This document shows, piece after piece, positions 1-7,854 of a DNA stretch of 37,422 bases (positions within the stretch are counted from its first letter, which is position 1; each line of letters opens with the position of its first letter). The notes under the pieces are model-generated. The model made no database searches. It saw only the letters and a program-made list of their open reading frames with translations, and had not been told where the DNA came from. The stretch is from JBDTDV01 sp039922875. Its GTDB lineage: Bacteria > Actinomycetota > Actinomycetes > Actinomycetales > Microbacteriaceae. Where the stretch lies: NCBI GenBank assembly GCA_039922875.1, contig JBDTDV010000077.1:1-37422 (forward strand), read 5' to 3'. Both the position numbers and the translations under genes were made by a program.

Positions 1-1
1 C

Positions 2-244
2 GGCAGCGGCGACCTCGAGGTGACGCTCGTTGCCGAACTCGATGAGCCCGGATTGCGATTGACGGCGATCGTCGACGGGCGACAGCACCGCCTGGGTACG
101 GCCGACCCTCGGGTGCTCAGCACCGAGGCTGCCGGTGGTTTCGTCGGCACCATGGTCGGGCCATTCGCCGAATTCAGCACCGCGGACCACGCGTCGGAAG
201 CGGCTGCGGTGACCGTATTGGACTTCGACTATCGGCCGCGGTGA
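2..244 (+). CDS. C-terminal end of a probable GH43-type glycosidase (partial)
   Basis: An open frame enters from the left edge and stops at TGA 242-244, so only about the last 80 residues are visible. They include LSTEAAGGFVGTMVG and end in TVLDFDYRPR. This resembles the C-terminal beta-sandwich of GH43 beta-xylosidases/arabinosidases, where a GGF(T/V)G..VG motif precedes a final FDWF/FDY strand. No catalytic residue lies in the window, so the family call rests on this C-terminal pattern only. The next gene is xylose isomerase in the same direction, which fits a role in xylan or xylo-oligosaccharide use. A GTG at 20 is internal, not the start. Confidence 0.55.
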   Translation, partial: GSGDLEVTLVAELDEPGLRLTAIVDGRQHRLGTADPRVLSTEAAGGFVGTMVGPFAEFSTADHASEAAAVTVLDFDYRPR

Positions 245-322
245 TCCGACCCCGGCCGGGTGCGCGGTCGGCGGGTGCTGTTGGGAACGACGAGGCTAGT
301 GCATATCCGCACCGCCGAGCGC

Positions 323-344
323 TAATATGTTTACAAAGACAACA
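323..344 (+). promoter_or_regulatory. xylA -10 box and overlapping operator-like inverted repeat
   Basis: TAATAT (323-328) is a good -10 hexamer about 45 bp before the xylA start. It runs into TGTTTACAAAGACAACA (328-344), a partial palindrome of the form TGTT-N9-AACA that would cover the transcription start. Placement over the start suggests repression, plausibly by a ROK/XylR-type xylose repressor. The repressor is not in the window, so the identity is inference. Confidence 0.4.
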
Positions 345-372
345 AATCAATCTCGAAGCTAAAGGACACCCC

Positions 373-1563
373 ATGGCTGCTGCGCCAACTCGCGAAGACA
401 AATTCTCCTTTGGTCTGTGGACCATCGGTTACAACGGCACCGACCCGTTCGGCGGCCCGACTCGCCCGCCGCTGGACGTCGTCGAGGCGGTGACTCGACT
501 CGCTGAACTCGGCGCGTACGGGCTGACCTTCCACGACAACGACCTCTTCCCGTTCGGCTCAACCGACGCGCAGCGGCAGAACCAGATCGATCGGCTGACC
601 CAGGCGCTGGCCGACACCGGGCTGATCGTGCCGATGATCACCACCAATCTGTTCAGCCAGCCGGTTTTCAAAGACGGCGGTTTCACATCCAACGATCGCG
701 GGGTCCGGCGCTTCGCGTTGCGCAAGGTGCTGCGCAATCTGGATCTCGCCGCAGAACTCGGCGCGAAGACGTTCGTGATGTGGGGCGGCCGGGAGGGCGC
801 GGAGTACGACAGCGCCAAGGACATCCGCGCCGCGCTGGAGCGGTACCGCGAAGCCGTCAACCTGCTCGGTGACTACGTCACCGACAAGGGCTACGACATC
901 CGGTTCGCCATCGAGCCGAAGCCGAACGAGCCGCGCGGCGATATCCTGCTGCCGACGGTCGGGCACGCGCTGGCGTTCATCACCACGCTGGAGCGCCCCG
1001 AGCTGGTCGGGGTGAACCCCGAGGTCGGGCACGAGCAGATGGCCGGGCTCAACTACGCCGCCGGGATCGCCCAGGCGCTCTACCAGGGCAAGCTGTTCCA
1101 CATCGACCTGAACGGACAACGCGGCATCAAGTACGACCAGGACCTGGTTTTCGGCCACGGTGACCTGCACAACGCGTTTGCGCTGGTGGATCTACTGGAA
1201 AACGGTGGCCCGAACGGCGGTCAGACCTACACCGGCCCGCGGCACTTCGACTACAAGCCCAGCCGCACCGAGGACATCACCGGCGTATGGGATTCCGCCG
1301 CGGCGAACATGCGGATGTACCTACTGCTGAAAGAGCGCGCCGCCGCGTTCCGCGCCGACCCCGAGGTGCAGGAGGCTCTGGCAGCCGCGCGCGTGCCGGA
1401 ACTTGCCGAGCCGACCCTGGCATCCGGCGAGTCGTACGACCAGCTGCTGGCTGACCGCAGCGCGTGGGAGGACTTCGACTCGGCGTCCTACTTCGGCGGT
1501 CGCGGATACGGCTTCGTACGGCTGCAGCAGTTGGCCACCGAGCATCTCCTCGGCGCCCGCTGA
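373..1563 (+). CDS. xylA: Xylose isomerase
   Basis: Cytosolic metal-dependent interconversion of D-xylose and D-xylulose, feeding the pentose phosphate pathway. The 396-residue protein keeps the Streptomyces-type numbering: H54 and D57 in LTFHDNDLFPFG, E181/K183 in IEPKPNEPRGD, E217 and H220 in NPEVGHEQ, and D245, D255 and D257 in the HIDLNGQ...YDQDL stretch. A final metal-ligand aspartate follows in RHFDYKP (D293, shifted by a short insertion). ATG 373 is preferred over the upstream GTG 241 because it has AAAGGA at 361-366 and gives the usual family start. The stop codon lies in the first unit of a 15-bp tandem repeat. The gene converges with the FAH-family gene. Confidence 0.96.
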   Translation: MAAAPTREDKFSFGLWTIGYNGTDPFGGPTRPPLDVVEAVTRLAELGAYGLTFHDNDLFPFGSTDAQRQNQIDRLTQALADTGLIVPMITTNLFSQPVFKDGGFTSNDRGVRRFALRKVLRNLDLAAELGAKTFVMWGGREGAEYDSAKDIRAALERYREAVNLLGDYVTDKGYDIRFAIEPKPNEPRGDILLPTVGHALAFITTLERPELVGVNPEVGHEQMAGLNYAAGIAQALYQGKLFHIDLNGQRGIKYDQDLVFGHGDLHNAFALVDLLENGGPNGGQTYTGPRHFDYKPSRTEDITGVWDSAAANMRMYLLLKERAAAFRADPEVQEALAAARVPELAEPTLASGESYDQLLADRSAWEDFDSASYFGGRGYGFVRLQQLATEHLLGAR

Positions 1564-1603
1564 CCCGTCGGCCGCTGACCCGTCGGCCGCTGACCCGTCG
1601 GCA
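1559..1603 (+). repeat. 15-bp tandem repeat, three copies, over the xylA stop codon
   Basis: The unit GCTGACCCGTCGGCC occurs at 1559-1573 and 1574-1588, and at 1589-1603 with the last base A. The first unit holds the xylA TGA; because 15 is a multiple of three, each unit repeats an in-frame TGA. The repeat occupies most of the 61-bp convergent gap before the FAH-family stop at 1625. Confidence 0.95.
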
Positions 1604-1624
1604 GGCTGCCCAACCGTCGGGCGC

Positions 1625-2401
1625 TCAGCGAGCCGCGTTCTTCACCGGGTTGCTGAGCGTTCCGATACCGGAGATCTCCACCTCGACGGTATCGCCGTCG
1701 ACCAGCGGCCCGACCCCGGCCGGGGTTCCGGTCAGGATCACATCGCCCGGCAGCAGCGTCCACACCCGTGAGGCGTACTCGAGGATGGCCGGGACCGTAT
1801 GCACGAGGTCACGGAGCCGACCACTCTGGCGAAGTTCGCCGTTGACCCGGGTCAGCAGCGTTGCGTTGGCCAGATCGAACTCGGTTTCGATAACCGGTCC
1901 GAGCGGGCAGAACGTGTCGAAGCCCTTGGCCCTAGCCCATTGGCCGTCGGATTTCTGCAGATCGCGAGCGGTGACGTCGTTTGCGGCCGTGTAACCGAAG
2001 ATATAGTCGGCGGCGTTCTCGGCGGGGACGTTCTTTGCGATCCGTCCGATCACGACCGCCAATTCGCCCTCGTGCTCGACCCGCTGGGACTGCGGAGGCA
2101 GCACGATCGAGTCACTCGGCCCGATCACCGCAGTGTTCGGCTTGAGGAACAGCAGCGGTTCCCGTGGCGCCTCACCGCCCATCTCGGCGGCGTGCTCACG
2201 GTAATTCTTGCCGACGGCCACCACCTTGGAGCGAGGGATGACCGGGGCCAGCAGCGCGGCATCCGCCATCGGCACCCGCTCCCCGTTCGGCTCAAACCCG
2301 GCGAACATCGGGTCGCCGTCCAGCACCACCAGCTCGTTCTCATCCTCGTCGAGGATGCCGTAGGCCAGAGCCCCGTCGTGACTGAATCGTGCGATCTTCA
2401 C
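1625..2401 (-). CDS. Fumarylacetoacetate hydrolase (FAH) family protein
   Basis: A 258-residue protein of the FAH superfamily (acylpyruvases, hydratase/decarboxylases of dioic acids, FAH-type C-C hydrolases). Visible features are KVVAVGKNYREHAAEMG near residues 59-75, the metal-binding E111 and E113 in VEHEGELAVVIGR, D142 in NDVTARDLQ, and the C-terminal GDVILTGTPAGVGPL. The start is GTG at 2401-2399. Its first base is the last base of the ilvE TAG stop (TAGTG), so translation is probably coupled. It is the third gene of leuB-ilvE-FAH. Substrate is unknown; acylpyruvate hydrolysis or oxaloacetate decarboxylation is common for this length class. The link to branched-chain metabolism is positional only. 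Confidence 0.88.
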   Translation of the reverse strand: MKIARFSHDGALAYGILDEDENELVVLDGDPMFAGFEPNGERVPMADAALLAPVIPRSKVVAVGKNYREHAAEMGGEAPREPLLFLKPNTAVIGPSDSIVLPPQSQRVEHEGELAVVIGRIAKNVPAENAADYIFGYTAANDVTARDLQKSDGQWARAKGFDTFCPLGPVIETEFDLANATLLTRVNGELRQSGRLRDLVHTVPAILEYASRVWTLLPGDVILTGTPAGVGPLVDGDTVEVEISGIGTLSNPVKNAAR

Positions 2402-3516
2402 TAGGCGTCCAGGCGGGTCAGCCAGTTATGGCGGTCGGGGATCCGGCCGTACTGGATGTCGGTGAGTTCCTGGCGCAGAGACATGGTCAGCTCCCCCGCC
2501 GGTGCGTCCGCGTCGCCGATGGTGAACTCCTCAGATTTGAGCTGCGAAATGGGTGTGACGACAGCTGCCGTCCCGCAGGCGAAGACCTCGGTGATCTCCC
2601 CGGATGCCACCCCGTCGCGCCACTCATCGACGGTCACGTCTCGCTCGGTCACGTTGTGGCCGCGGTCGGTGGCCAGCTGCAGGATGCTGTTCCGGGTGAC
2701 TCCGTTAAGAATGGTGCCGGTCAGCCGCGGGGTGACCAGAGAGCCGTCCTTGTGCACGAAGACGATGTTCATTCCGCCGAGTTCGTCGATGTGCGTTCCC
2801 GTTTCACCATCGAGGAACAACACCTGCGCGCAGCCGTGCTCGTAGGATTGCGATTGCGGCAGCAGGGATGCCGCGTAGTTGCCGCCGCACTTGGCCGAAC
2901 CCGTGCCGCCACGGCCGGCCCGGGAATATTCGGTCGACAGCCACAACGCGATCGGCGAGACCCCGTTGGCGAAGTAGGCGCCGGCCGGGCTGGCGATCAC
3001 GAGGTAATTCACCCGGTGCGCGGCGCGAACGCCGAGGAAGACCTCGTTTGCGATCATGAACGGCCGCAGATACAGGCTGGTCTCCGGGGCGGTGGGCACC
3101 CAGTGACCATCGACGGCGATGAGCTGTTTGAGCGACTCGATGAAGTCGTCCTCCGGCAGCGGCGGCAGCGCCAGGCGAGCGGCGGAGAGTTGCATGCGCC
3201 GGGCATTACGCTCTGGTCTGAAGGTCCAGATCGAGCCGTCCTGGTGCCGGTATGCCTTGAGCCCCTCGAAGATCTCCTGCGCGTAGTGCAGCACCGAGGT
3301 GGCCGGGTCCAGGGTCAGCGGGCCATACGGCACCACGGAGGCGTCGTGCCAGCCGGCCTCGGCCGTCCAATCGATAGAGACCATATGGTCGGTGAAATGC
3401 TTACCGAATCCCGGGTCGGCAAGGATCGCTTCTCGCTCGGCCTCGGCACGGACCGCGGAGGATGGGGTGACCTGAAACGACAGCGGGAAGGTAGTTTCAG
3501 CGGTAGTCGTACTCAT
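2401..3516 (-). CDS. ilvE: Branched-chain amino acid aminotransferase
   Basis: PLP enzyme of fold type IV that transfers amino groups between glutamate and the 2-keto acids of Val, Leu and Ile, the last step of their synthesis. The 371-residue protein has HYAQEIFEGLKAYR, the PLP lysine K209 in SAKCGGNYAASL, and LDGETGTHIDELGGMN, as in IlvE class II enzymes. ATG 3516-3514 directly abuts the leuB TAG (zero spacer). Its Shine-Dalgarno AAAGGAAC lies inside the end of leuB. The stop overlaps the FAH-family GTG by one base. The three genes therefore form one coupled operon. Confidence 0.95.
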   Translation of the reverse strand: MSTTTAETTFPLSFQVTPSSAVRAEAEREAILADPGFGKHFTDHMVSIDWTAEAGWHDASVVPYGPLTLDPATSVLHYAQEIFEGLKAYRHQDGSIWTFRPERNARRMQLSAARLALPPLPEDDFIESLKQLIAVDGHWVPTAPETSLYLRPFMIANEVFLGVRAAHRVNYLVIASPAGAYFANGVSPIALWLSTEYSRAGRGGTGSAKCGGNYAASLLPQSQSYEHGCAQVLFLDGETGTHIDELGGMNIVFVHKDGSLVTPRLTGTILNGVTRNSILQLATDRGHNVTERDVTVDEWRDGVASGEITEVFACGTAAVVTPISQLKSEEFTIGDADAPAGELTMSLRQELTDIQYGRIPDRHNWLTRLDA

Positions 3517-4569
3517 CTAAAGTTCCTTTGTTATCGCGTCGCCAATGGCGGCTGTGGTACGGGGCGCGGAAGCGGTGACCCGGGCCGCCAGGTCGGCGGC
3601 GACGGCTGCTCGGACCCGCGCCGCGGCATCCGTCAACTCGAAATGGTCAAGCAACATGGCTACCGAGACGATTGCGGCGGTCGGATCCGCTTTCTGCTGC
3701 CCGGCGATATCCGGTGCCGACCCGTGGACCGGCTCGAACATGCTGGGGAAGGTACCGTCCGGGTTGATATTGCCGGAGGCCGCCAGGCCGATTCCCCCGC
3801 TGATAGCGGCGGCAAGATCGGTGATGATGTCGCCGAAGAGGTTGTCCGTGACGATGACGTCAAATCTAGCAGGATCGGTGACCAGGAAGATCGTGGCCGC
3901 GTCAACGTGGAGATAGTCGACCGTGACCTCCGGGAACTCCGCTGCGATGGCGTCAACGGTGCGCTGCCACAGCGCCCCGGAGAAGGTCATCACGTTCGTC
4001 TTGTGCACGAGGGTCAGTTTCGAGCGCCTGGAGCGAGCGGTCCGGAACGCAAACCGCACGACGCGCTGCACACCGAAGGCGGTATTCACCGAAACCTCGT
4101 TGGCCACCTCCTGGGGCGTGCCGACCCGGATGGCGCCGCCATTGCCGACATATGGGCCTTCGGTCCCCTCCCGCACCACCACGAAGTCGATCGCGCCAGG
4201 GTTCGCCAGCGGGCTGGCCACCGACGGGTAGAGCACCGACGGCCGCAAATTGACGTACTGATCAAAGGAGAACCGAAGCTTCAGCAACAGCCCCCGCTCA
4301 ATGCCGGCGCCCCTCAGCCGCGGATCCCCCGGAACGCCCCCCACGGCTCCCAGCAGGATCGCGTCGTTTTCTCCGATGGCGGCGAGGTCGGCATCGGTGA
4401 GCAGCTCACCGGTCTCCAGGTAGCGCTCGGCACCAAGCCGAAAATCGGTCTTCACAACCGTGACGTCTTCGGTGGCCGTCACGGCATCCAGAACCTTCAC
4501 CGCCTCGGTGATGACCTCGGGACCGATGCCATCGCCCGGGATGACGGCTAGCCTGATGCGACGTGACAT
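3517..4569 (-). CDS. leuB: 3-isopropylmalate dehydrogenase
   Basis: Oxidises and decarboxylates 3-isopropylmalate to 2-oxoisocaproate with NAD+, in leucine synthesis. The 350-residue protein starts MSRRIRLAVIPGDGIGPEV and has LLLKLRFSFDQYVNLRP (substrate arginines), the V(V)REGTEGPY stretch, DNLFGDIITDLA (metal aspartates) and EPVHGSAPDIAGQ near the C-terminus. A frame start 32 codons upstream is rejected: ATG 4569 has a strong AGGAGCAG site and begins at the conserved N-terminus. First gene of the leuB-ilvE-FAH operon; a promoter-like box lies at 4617-4622. Confidence 0.95.
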   Translation of the reverse strand: MSRRIRLAVIPGDGIGPEVITEAVKVLDAVTATEDVTVVKTDFRLGAERYLETGELLTDADLAAIGENDAILLGAVGGVPGDPRLRGAGIERGLLLKLRFSFDQYVNLRPSVLYPSVASPLANPGAIDFVVVREGTEGPYVGNGGAIRVGTPQEVANEVSVNTAFGVQRVVRFAFRTARSRRSKLTLVHKTNVMTFSGALWQRTVDAIAAEFPEVTVDYLHVDAATIFLVTDPARFDVIVTDNLFGDIITDLAAAISGGIGLAASGNINPDGTFPSMFEPVHGSAPDIAGQQKADPTAAIVSVAMLLDHFELTDAAARVRAAVAADLAARVTASAPRTTAAIGDAITKEL

Positions 4570-4605
4570 TCTGCTCCTGTGCTGACTGCTGCGGGATGAA
4601 ACCAG

Positions 4606-4631
4606 TCCCACGCCCAAGATTACTCGTGGGA
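4606..4631 (-). promoter_or_regulatory. Inverted repeat flanking the probable leuB -10 box
   Basis: TCCCACG (4606-4612) and CGTGGGA (4625-4631) form a perfect 7-bp inverted repeat with a 12-bp spacer. On the minus strand the spacer holds TAATCT, a TANNNT-type -10 box, about 48 bp before the leuB start. Arms flanking a -10 box suggest a repressor operator; an RNA hairpin is less likely because the upstream arm would lie before the transcription start. Confidence 0.4.
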
Positions 4632-4707
4632 TCGGCGACCCTGTGCACGAGCCCGGTGAGGGCATACGCTATCGCAGACAAACACAATCGTTGGAAGTAG
4701 GGGTCTC

Positions 4708-4962
4708 ATGAGTCTGGGTGTTGGAATTTTCTTGATCGCTGCCGGTGCGATCGTGACCTACGCGCTCAACTTTCAGCTCAGCTGGATCGATCTCGACACG
4801 GCCGGTTATATCCTGATGGCCGCAGGCCTGGTGATCGTGATCATCGGAATCGCGCTGATCGTCCGCAGGCGGCACTCGGTGGTGGAGACCCGCTCCAGCG
4901 TCGACCCGGTAGAAGACCGCCGCTACACCGCGACAGACCGCAGGGACGACATGACTCCCTAG
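4708..4962 (+). CDS. DUF6458 family small membrane protein
   Basis: An 84-residue protein of unknown function. Two hydrophobic segments (about residues 3-22 and 31-53) are separated by the short loop NFQLSWIDLDTAGYI, and a charged cytosolic tail rich in Arg and Asp follows (RRRHSVVETRS to the end). The order MSLGVGIFLIAAGAI ... W.DL..(A/V)GYILM.AG matches DUF6458 proteins, common in Actinobacteria. ATG 4708 has a purine-rich site GGAAGTAGGGG upstream. It is transcribed divergently from leuB; TACGCT at 4665-4670 is a possible -10 box. Confidence 0.8.
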   Translation: MSLGVGIFLIAAGAIVTYALNFQLSWIDLDTAGYILMAAGLVIVIIGIALIVRRRHSVVETRSSVDPVEDRRYTATDRRDDMTP

Positions 4963-5043
4963 TTCGACCGCGACGTCCACAATTTTCGGGGTCACCGACT
5001 ACCGGTGGTTGTTCAACCGGCTCCTGTCCCGCACACTTGATTC

Positions 5044-6102
5044 ATGCCAACGCCGCTGCTGACCGTCGAGGATGCCGCCGCGCAATTCACGGCCGGGCGA
5101 GGTTACCTCTCTGCGTGCACCATGGGGTTGCCGATCCGGGCCACGATCGCGGCGCTGGCGGCGGATGCTGCCCGCTGGGCCGCCGGCACCGCGAGCGCAG
5201 CCGAATACGGAGCGATCGTCGAGCAGGGCCGAAACCTCTATGCCCGGATCGTGAATGTGCCCGTCGAACGCGTGGCGATCGGTTCCCAAACCTCGGTGAT
5301 GGCCGAGGTGATCGCCTCCTCGATCCCCGACGGAGCCGAAGTCCTGTGCGTGGACGGGGACTTCAGCTCCATGGTGTTCCCGTTCCTTGCCCAAGCGCAC
5401 CGCGGAGTGAGTGTGCGGCACGCGTCGCTCGGGGCACTGGCCGACAGCATTTCGTCGAACACCGCCCTGGTGGCGTTCTCTCTCGTCCAGTCGGCCACGG
5501 GCGCCATCGCCGACGCCGACGCCGTCACCTCAGCCGCCAAAGCCCACGATGCCTGGACGCTCTGCGACACCACGCAGGCCGTCGGCTGGCTTCCGGTGGA
5601 CGCCGGAGCGTTCGATGCCACTGTTTGCCACGGATACAAGTGGCTGTGCTGCCCCCGCGGCGTTGCATTCCTCACCGTCAGCGAGAGGCTCCAGCCGGAA
5701 CTGCGCCCGGTACAGGCCGGCTGGTACGCCGGAGCTGACCCGTGGGCATCCTGCTACGGGCCGCAGATGCAGCTGGCCGACACCGCCCGTCGCTTCGACG
5801 TGTCCCCGGCCTGGCAGGCCTGGGCCGGGACGACTCCGGCACTGAGCTTCTTCAGCACGCTGGACATCCCGGCGGCACGCGACCACGCGGTGCGGCTGGG
5901 CGATCTGCTCTGCGACGGACTCGACATCGCCCGGGCCGGCCAAGCCATCGTCACCTGGCCGGATGCCGATGGCGCGTGCCTTGGCCCGCTGACGGCGGCC
6001 GGGATCACGATTTCCTGCCGCTCGGGTCGGGCCAGGGCCGCCTTCCATCTCTGGAACGACGAACAGGACGTTGCCAACACCCTGGAAGTGCTCGGGCGCT
6101 GA
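5044..6102 (+). CDS. Class V aminotransferase-fold PLP enzyme
   Basis: A 352-residue fold type I PLP enzyme related to cysteine desulfurases/selenocysteine lyases and kynureninases. The cofactor site is visible: D175 and Q178 in LCDTTQAVGW and the Schiff-base lysine K199 in CHGYKWLCCPRG. An N-terminal phosphate-loop-like segment reads VAIGSQTSVMAEVI. The catalytic cysteine loop that defines SufS/IscS is not evident, and no Fe-S genes are nearby. Specific substrate unknown. No clear Shine-Dalgarno site is seen before ATG 5044. Its stop is 3 bp from the stop of convergent serA, leaving no room for a separate terminator. Confidence 0.82.
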   Translation: MPTPLLTVEDAAAQFTAGRGYLSACTMGLPIRATIAALAADAARWAAGTASAAEYGAIVEQGRNLYARIVNVPVERVAIGSQTSVMAEVIASSIPDGAEVLCVDGDFSSMVFPFLAQAHRGVSVRHASLGALADSISSNTALVAFSLVQSATGAIADADAVTSAAKAHDAWTLCDTTQAVGWLPVDAGAFDATVCHGYKWLCCPRGVAFLTVSERLQPELRPVQAGWYAGADPWASCYGPQMQLADTARRFDVSPAWQAWAGTTPALSFFSTLDIPAARDHAVRLGDLLCDGLDIARAGQAIVTWPDADGACLGPLTAAGITISCRSGRARAAFHLWNDEQDVANTLEVLGR

Positions 6103-6105
6103 GCG

Positions 6106-7695
6106 CTACTCGGTGATTTGGATCTGCCGCACCAGGTCGGCCGAGATGAGCTTCTGCACGGTTTCCAGGAGCCCGTCCGGCACCGAGGAATCCACCGTCA
6201 ACACCGTCAACGCCTTCCCGCCAGCCTCCTGGCGGGCGACTTGCATTCCGTCGATGTTGATATTGGCGTCGCCGAACTCTTTGCCGAACAAGGCGATCAG
6301 CCCCGGGCGGTCCTCGTAATTCATCACGACCAGGTGCTCGGCCAACGGAACCTCGACGTCATAGCCGTTGATGCCGACCAACTTCTCGATCTGCTTTGGC
6401 CCGGTGAGTGTGCCCGCGACGGAGATCTGCGATCCGTCGCTCAGCGCGCCGCGTAAGACCAAGATATTGCGGTACTCCTCGCTGAACTCATCGGTGATCA
6501 GCCGAACCTCCACGCCGCGTTGCTCGGCCAGCAACGGCGCGTTCACATAGGACACCGTCTCACTGACCACATTGTTGAAGAGGCCTTTCAGCGCGGCCAG
6601 TTTGAGCGCGCTGACATCGTGCTGCACGATCTCGCCGTGCACCTCGATGTCCACGCTGGTCAGCGGACTGTGCGAGAGACCCGCGAAGACTTGGCCGAGC
6701 TTTTCCATCAGTGGGATGCCCGGGCGCACCGACGGGTCGATCACGCCGCCGGCGACGTTGACCGCGTCTGGCACCAGTTCTCCGGCGAGAGCCAGACGAA
6801 CCGACTTGGCGACCGCGACCCCGGCCTTTTCCTGCGCCTCACCTGTGGACGCACCAAGATGCGGGGTGACAACGACATTATCCAACCCGAGCAGCGGCGA
6901 GTCGGTGGGTGGCTCGCTGACGAACACGTCGAGGCCGGCCCCGGCGATCACGTTCGCCTTGAGCGCACGGTACAGGGCATCCTCGTCGACCAAACCGCCC
7001 CTGGCGACGTTGACGACGAACGCGGTCGGCTTCATCATCGCCAATTGGTCGTCACTGATCATGCCGGTGGTCTCGGCGGTCTTCGGCATGTGGATGGTGA
7101 CGAAGTCTGAGGTGCTCAGCAGTTCCTCCAGCGACACCAGTTGAACGCCCAGCTGCTGTGCGCGGGCGCTGGTCACGTACGGGTCGTAGGCGATCACCGA
7201 GGTGCCGAACGACAGCATCCTGGCGGTGATCAGCGCGCCGATCCGGCCCAGGCCCACGATTCCGATGGTCTTCTCGTAGAGCTCGACGCCGGAGTATTTC
7301 GACCGCTTCCACTGTCCGTGCGCTAGGGCGTCGTGCGCGGCGGGAATGTGCCGGGCGAGGCTGAGGATGTGTCCGACCGTGAGCTCGGCGGCGGAGATGA
7401 TGTTCGAGGTGGGCGCATTGACCACCATGACCCCGGCAGCCGTCGCCGCCTTGATGTCGACGTTGTCCAGCCCGACACCGGCGCGGGCGACCACTCGAAG
7501 CTTGGGTGCGGCGGCGAGCGCCTCAGCGTCGATCTTGGTTGCCGAGCGCACCAGGATGGCTTGGGCTTCCGAGAGGGCGCTCAGGAGTGCCGGCCGGTCG
7601 GTGCCGTCCACGTTTCGGATGTCGAAATCGGGTCCGAGGGCGTCAACGGTGGCGGGTGAGAGTTCTTCTGCGAGCAGCACGACCGGTTTTGACAC
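6106..7695 (-). CDS. serA: D-3-phosphoglycerate dehydrogenase
   Basis: First step of serine synthesis: NAD-dependent oxidation of 3-phosphoglycerate to 3-phosphohydroxypyruvate. The 529-residue length is the long form with an allosteric substrate-binding (ASB) domain and a C-terminal ACT domain, as in mycobacteria. Visible are the dinucleotide motif GIVGLGRIG (about 145-153) and the catalytic R232 (NVARGGL), E261 (SEPP) and H279 (TPHLGAS). The ASB region (about 320-450) is followed by the ACT stretch YEDRPGLIALFGKEFG. The start is GTG 7695-7693, preceded by AAAGGAAC. A leader of about 100 nt carries a 13-bp triple repeat. Serine feedback through ACT is known for the family. Confidence 0.96.
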   Translation of the reverse strand: MSKPVVLLAEELSPATVDALGPDFDIRNVDGTDRPALLSALSEAQAILVRSATKIDAEALAAAPKLRVVARAGVGLDNVDIKAATAAGVMVVNAPTSNIISAAELTVGHILSLARHIPAAHDALAHGQWKRSKYSGVELYEKTIGIVGLGRIGALITARMLSFGTSVIAYDPYVTSARAQQLGVQLVSLEELLSTSDFVTIHMPKTAETTGMISDDQLAMMKPTAFVVNVARGGLVDEDALYRALKANVIAGAGLDVFVSEPPTDSPLLGLDNVVVTPHLGASTGEAQEKAGVAVAKSVRLALAGELVPDAVNVAGGVIDPSVRPGIPLMEKLGQVFAGLSHSPLTSVDIEVHGEIVQHDVSALKLAALKGLFNNVVSETVSYVNAPLLAEQRGVEVRLITDEFSEEYRNILVLRGALSDGSQISVAGTLTGPKQIEKLVGINGYDVEVPLAEHLVVMNYEDRPGLIALFGKEFGDANINIDGMQVARQEAGGKALTVLTVDSSVPDGLLETVQKLISADLVRQIQITE

Positions 7696-7714
7696 GAAGC
7701 GGTTCCTTTGACTT

Positions 7715-7753
7715 TTGGGAGATGACTTTCAGAGATAACTCTTGGAGATGACT
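7715..7753 (-). repeat. 13-bp imperfect tandem repeat, three copies, in the serA leader
   Basis: On the serA sense strand the units are AGTCATCTCCAAG, AGTTATCTCTGAA and AGTCATCTCCCAA, followed by a partial AAGTC. They end about 20 nt before the GTG start, next to the AAAGGAAC site. A -10-like TAAAGT (7803-7808, minus) would put the repeat inside the 5' untranslated leader. The repeated UCAUCUCC is pyrimidine-rich and complementary to SD-like purine runs. Confidence 0.85.
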
Positions 7754-7854
7754 CGAGGCAGGCAGGGAGAATGCGCCACGGTCATTGGGACGCCGTTGTT
7801 TCACTTTACTGGCTCGCCGACCGTGCCGACGCACTGTGACCGATGATGACGGGC

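Noticed and set aside
2389..4551. 720-codon plus-strand open frame opposite ilvE and leuB
   Set aside because: It is antisense to two clear enzymes, is rich in Arg/Gly/His as expected for a mirror frame in high-GC DNA, and shows no recognisable domain.
7696..7854. Small RNA or riboswitch upstream of serA
   Set aside because: Apart from the 13-bp repeat and a -10-like box there is no conserved riboswitch core (such as a glycine aptamer) that I can recognise.
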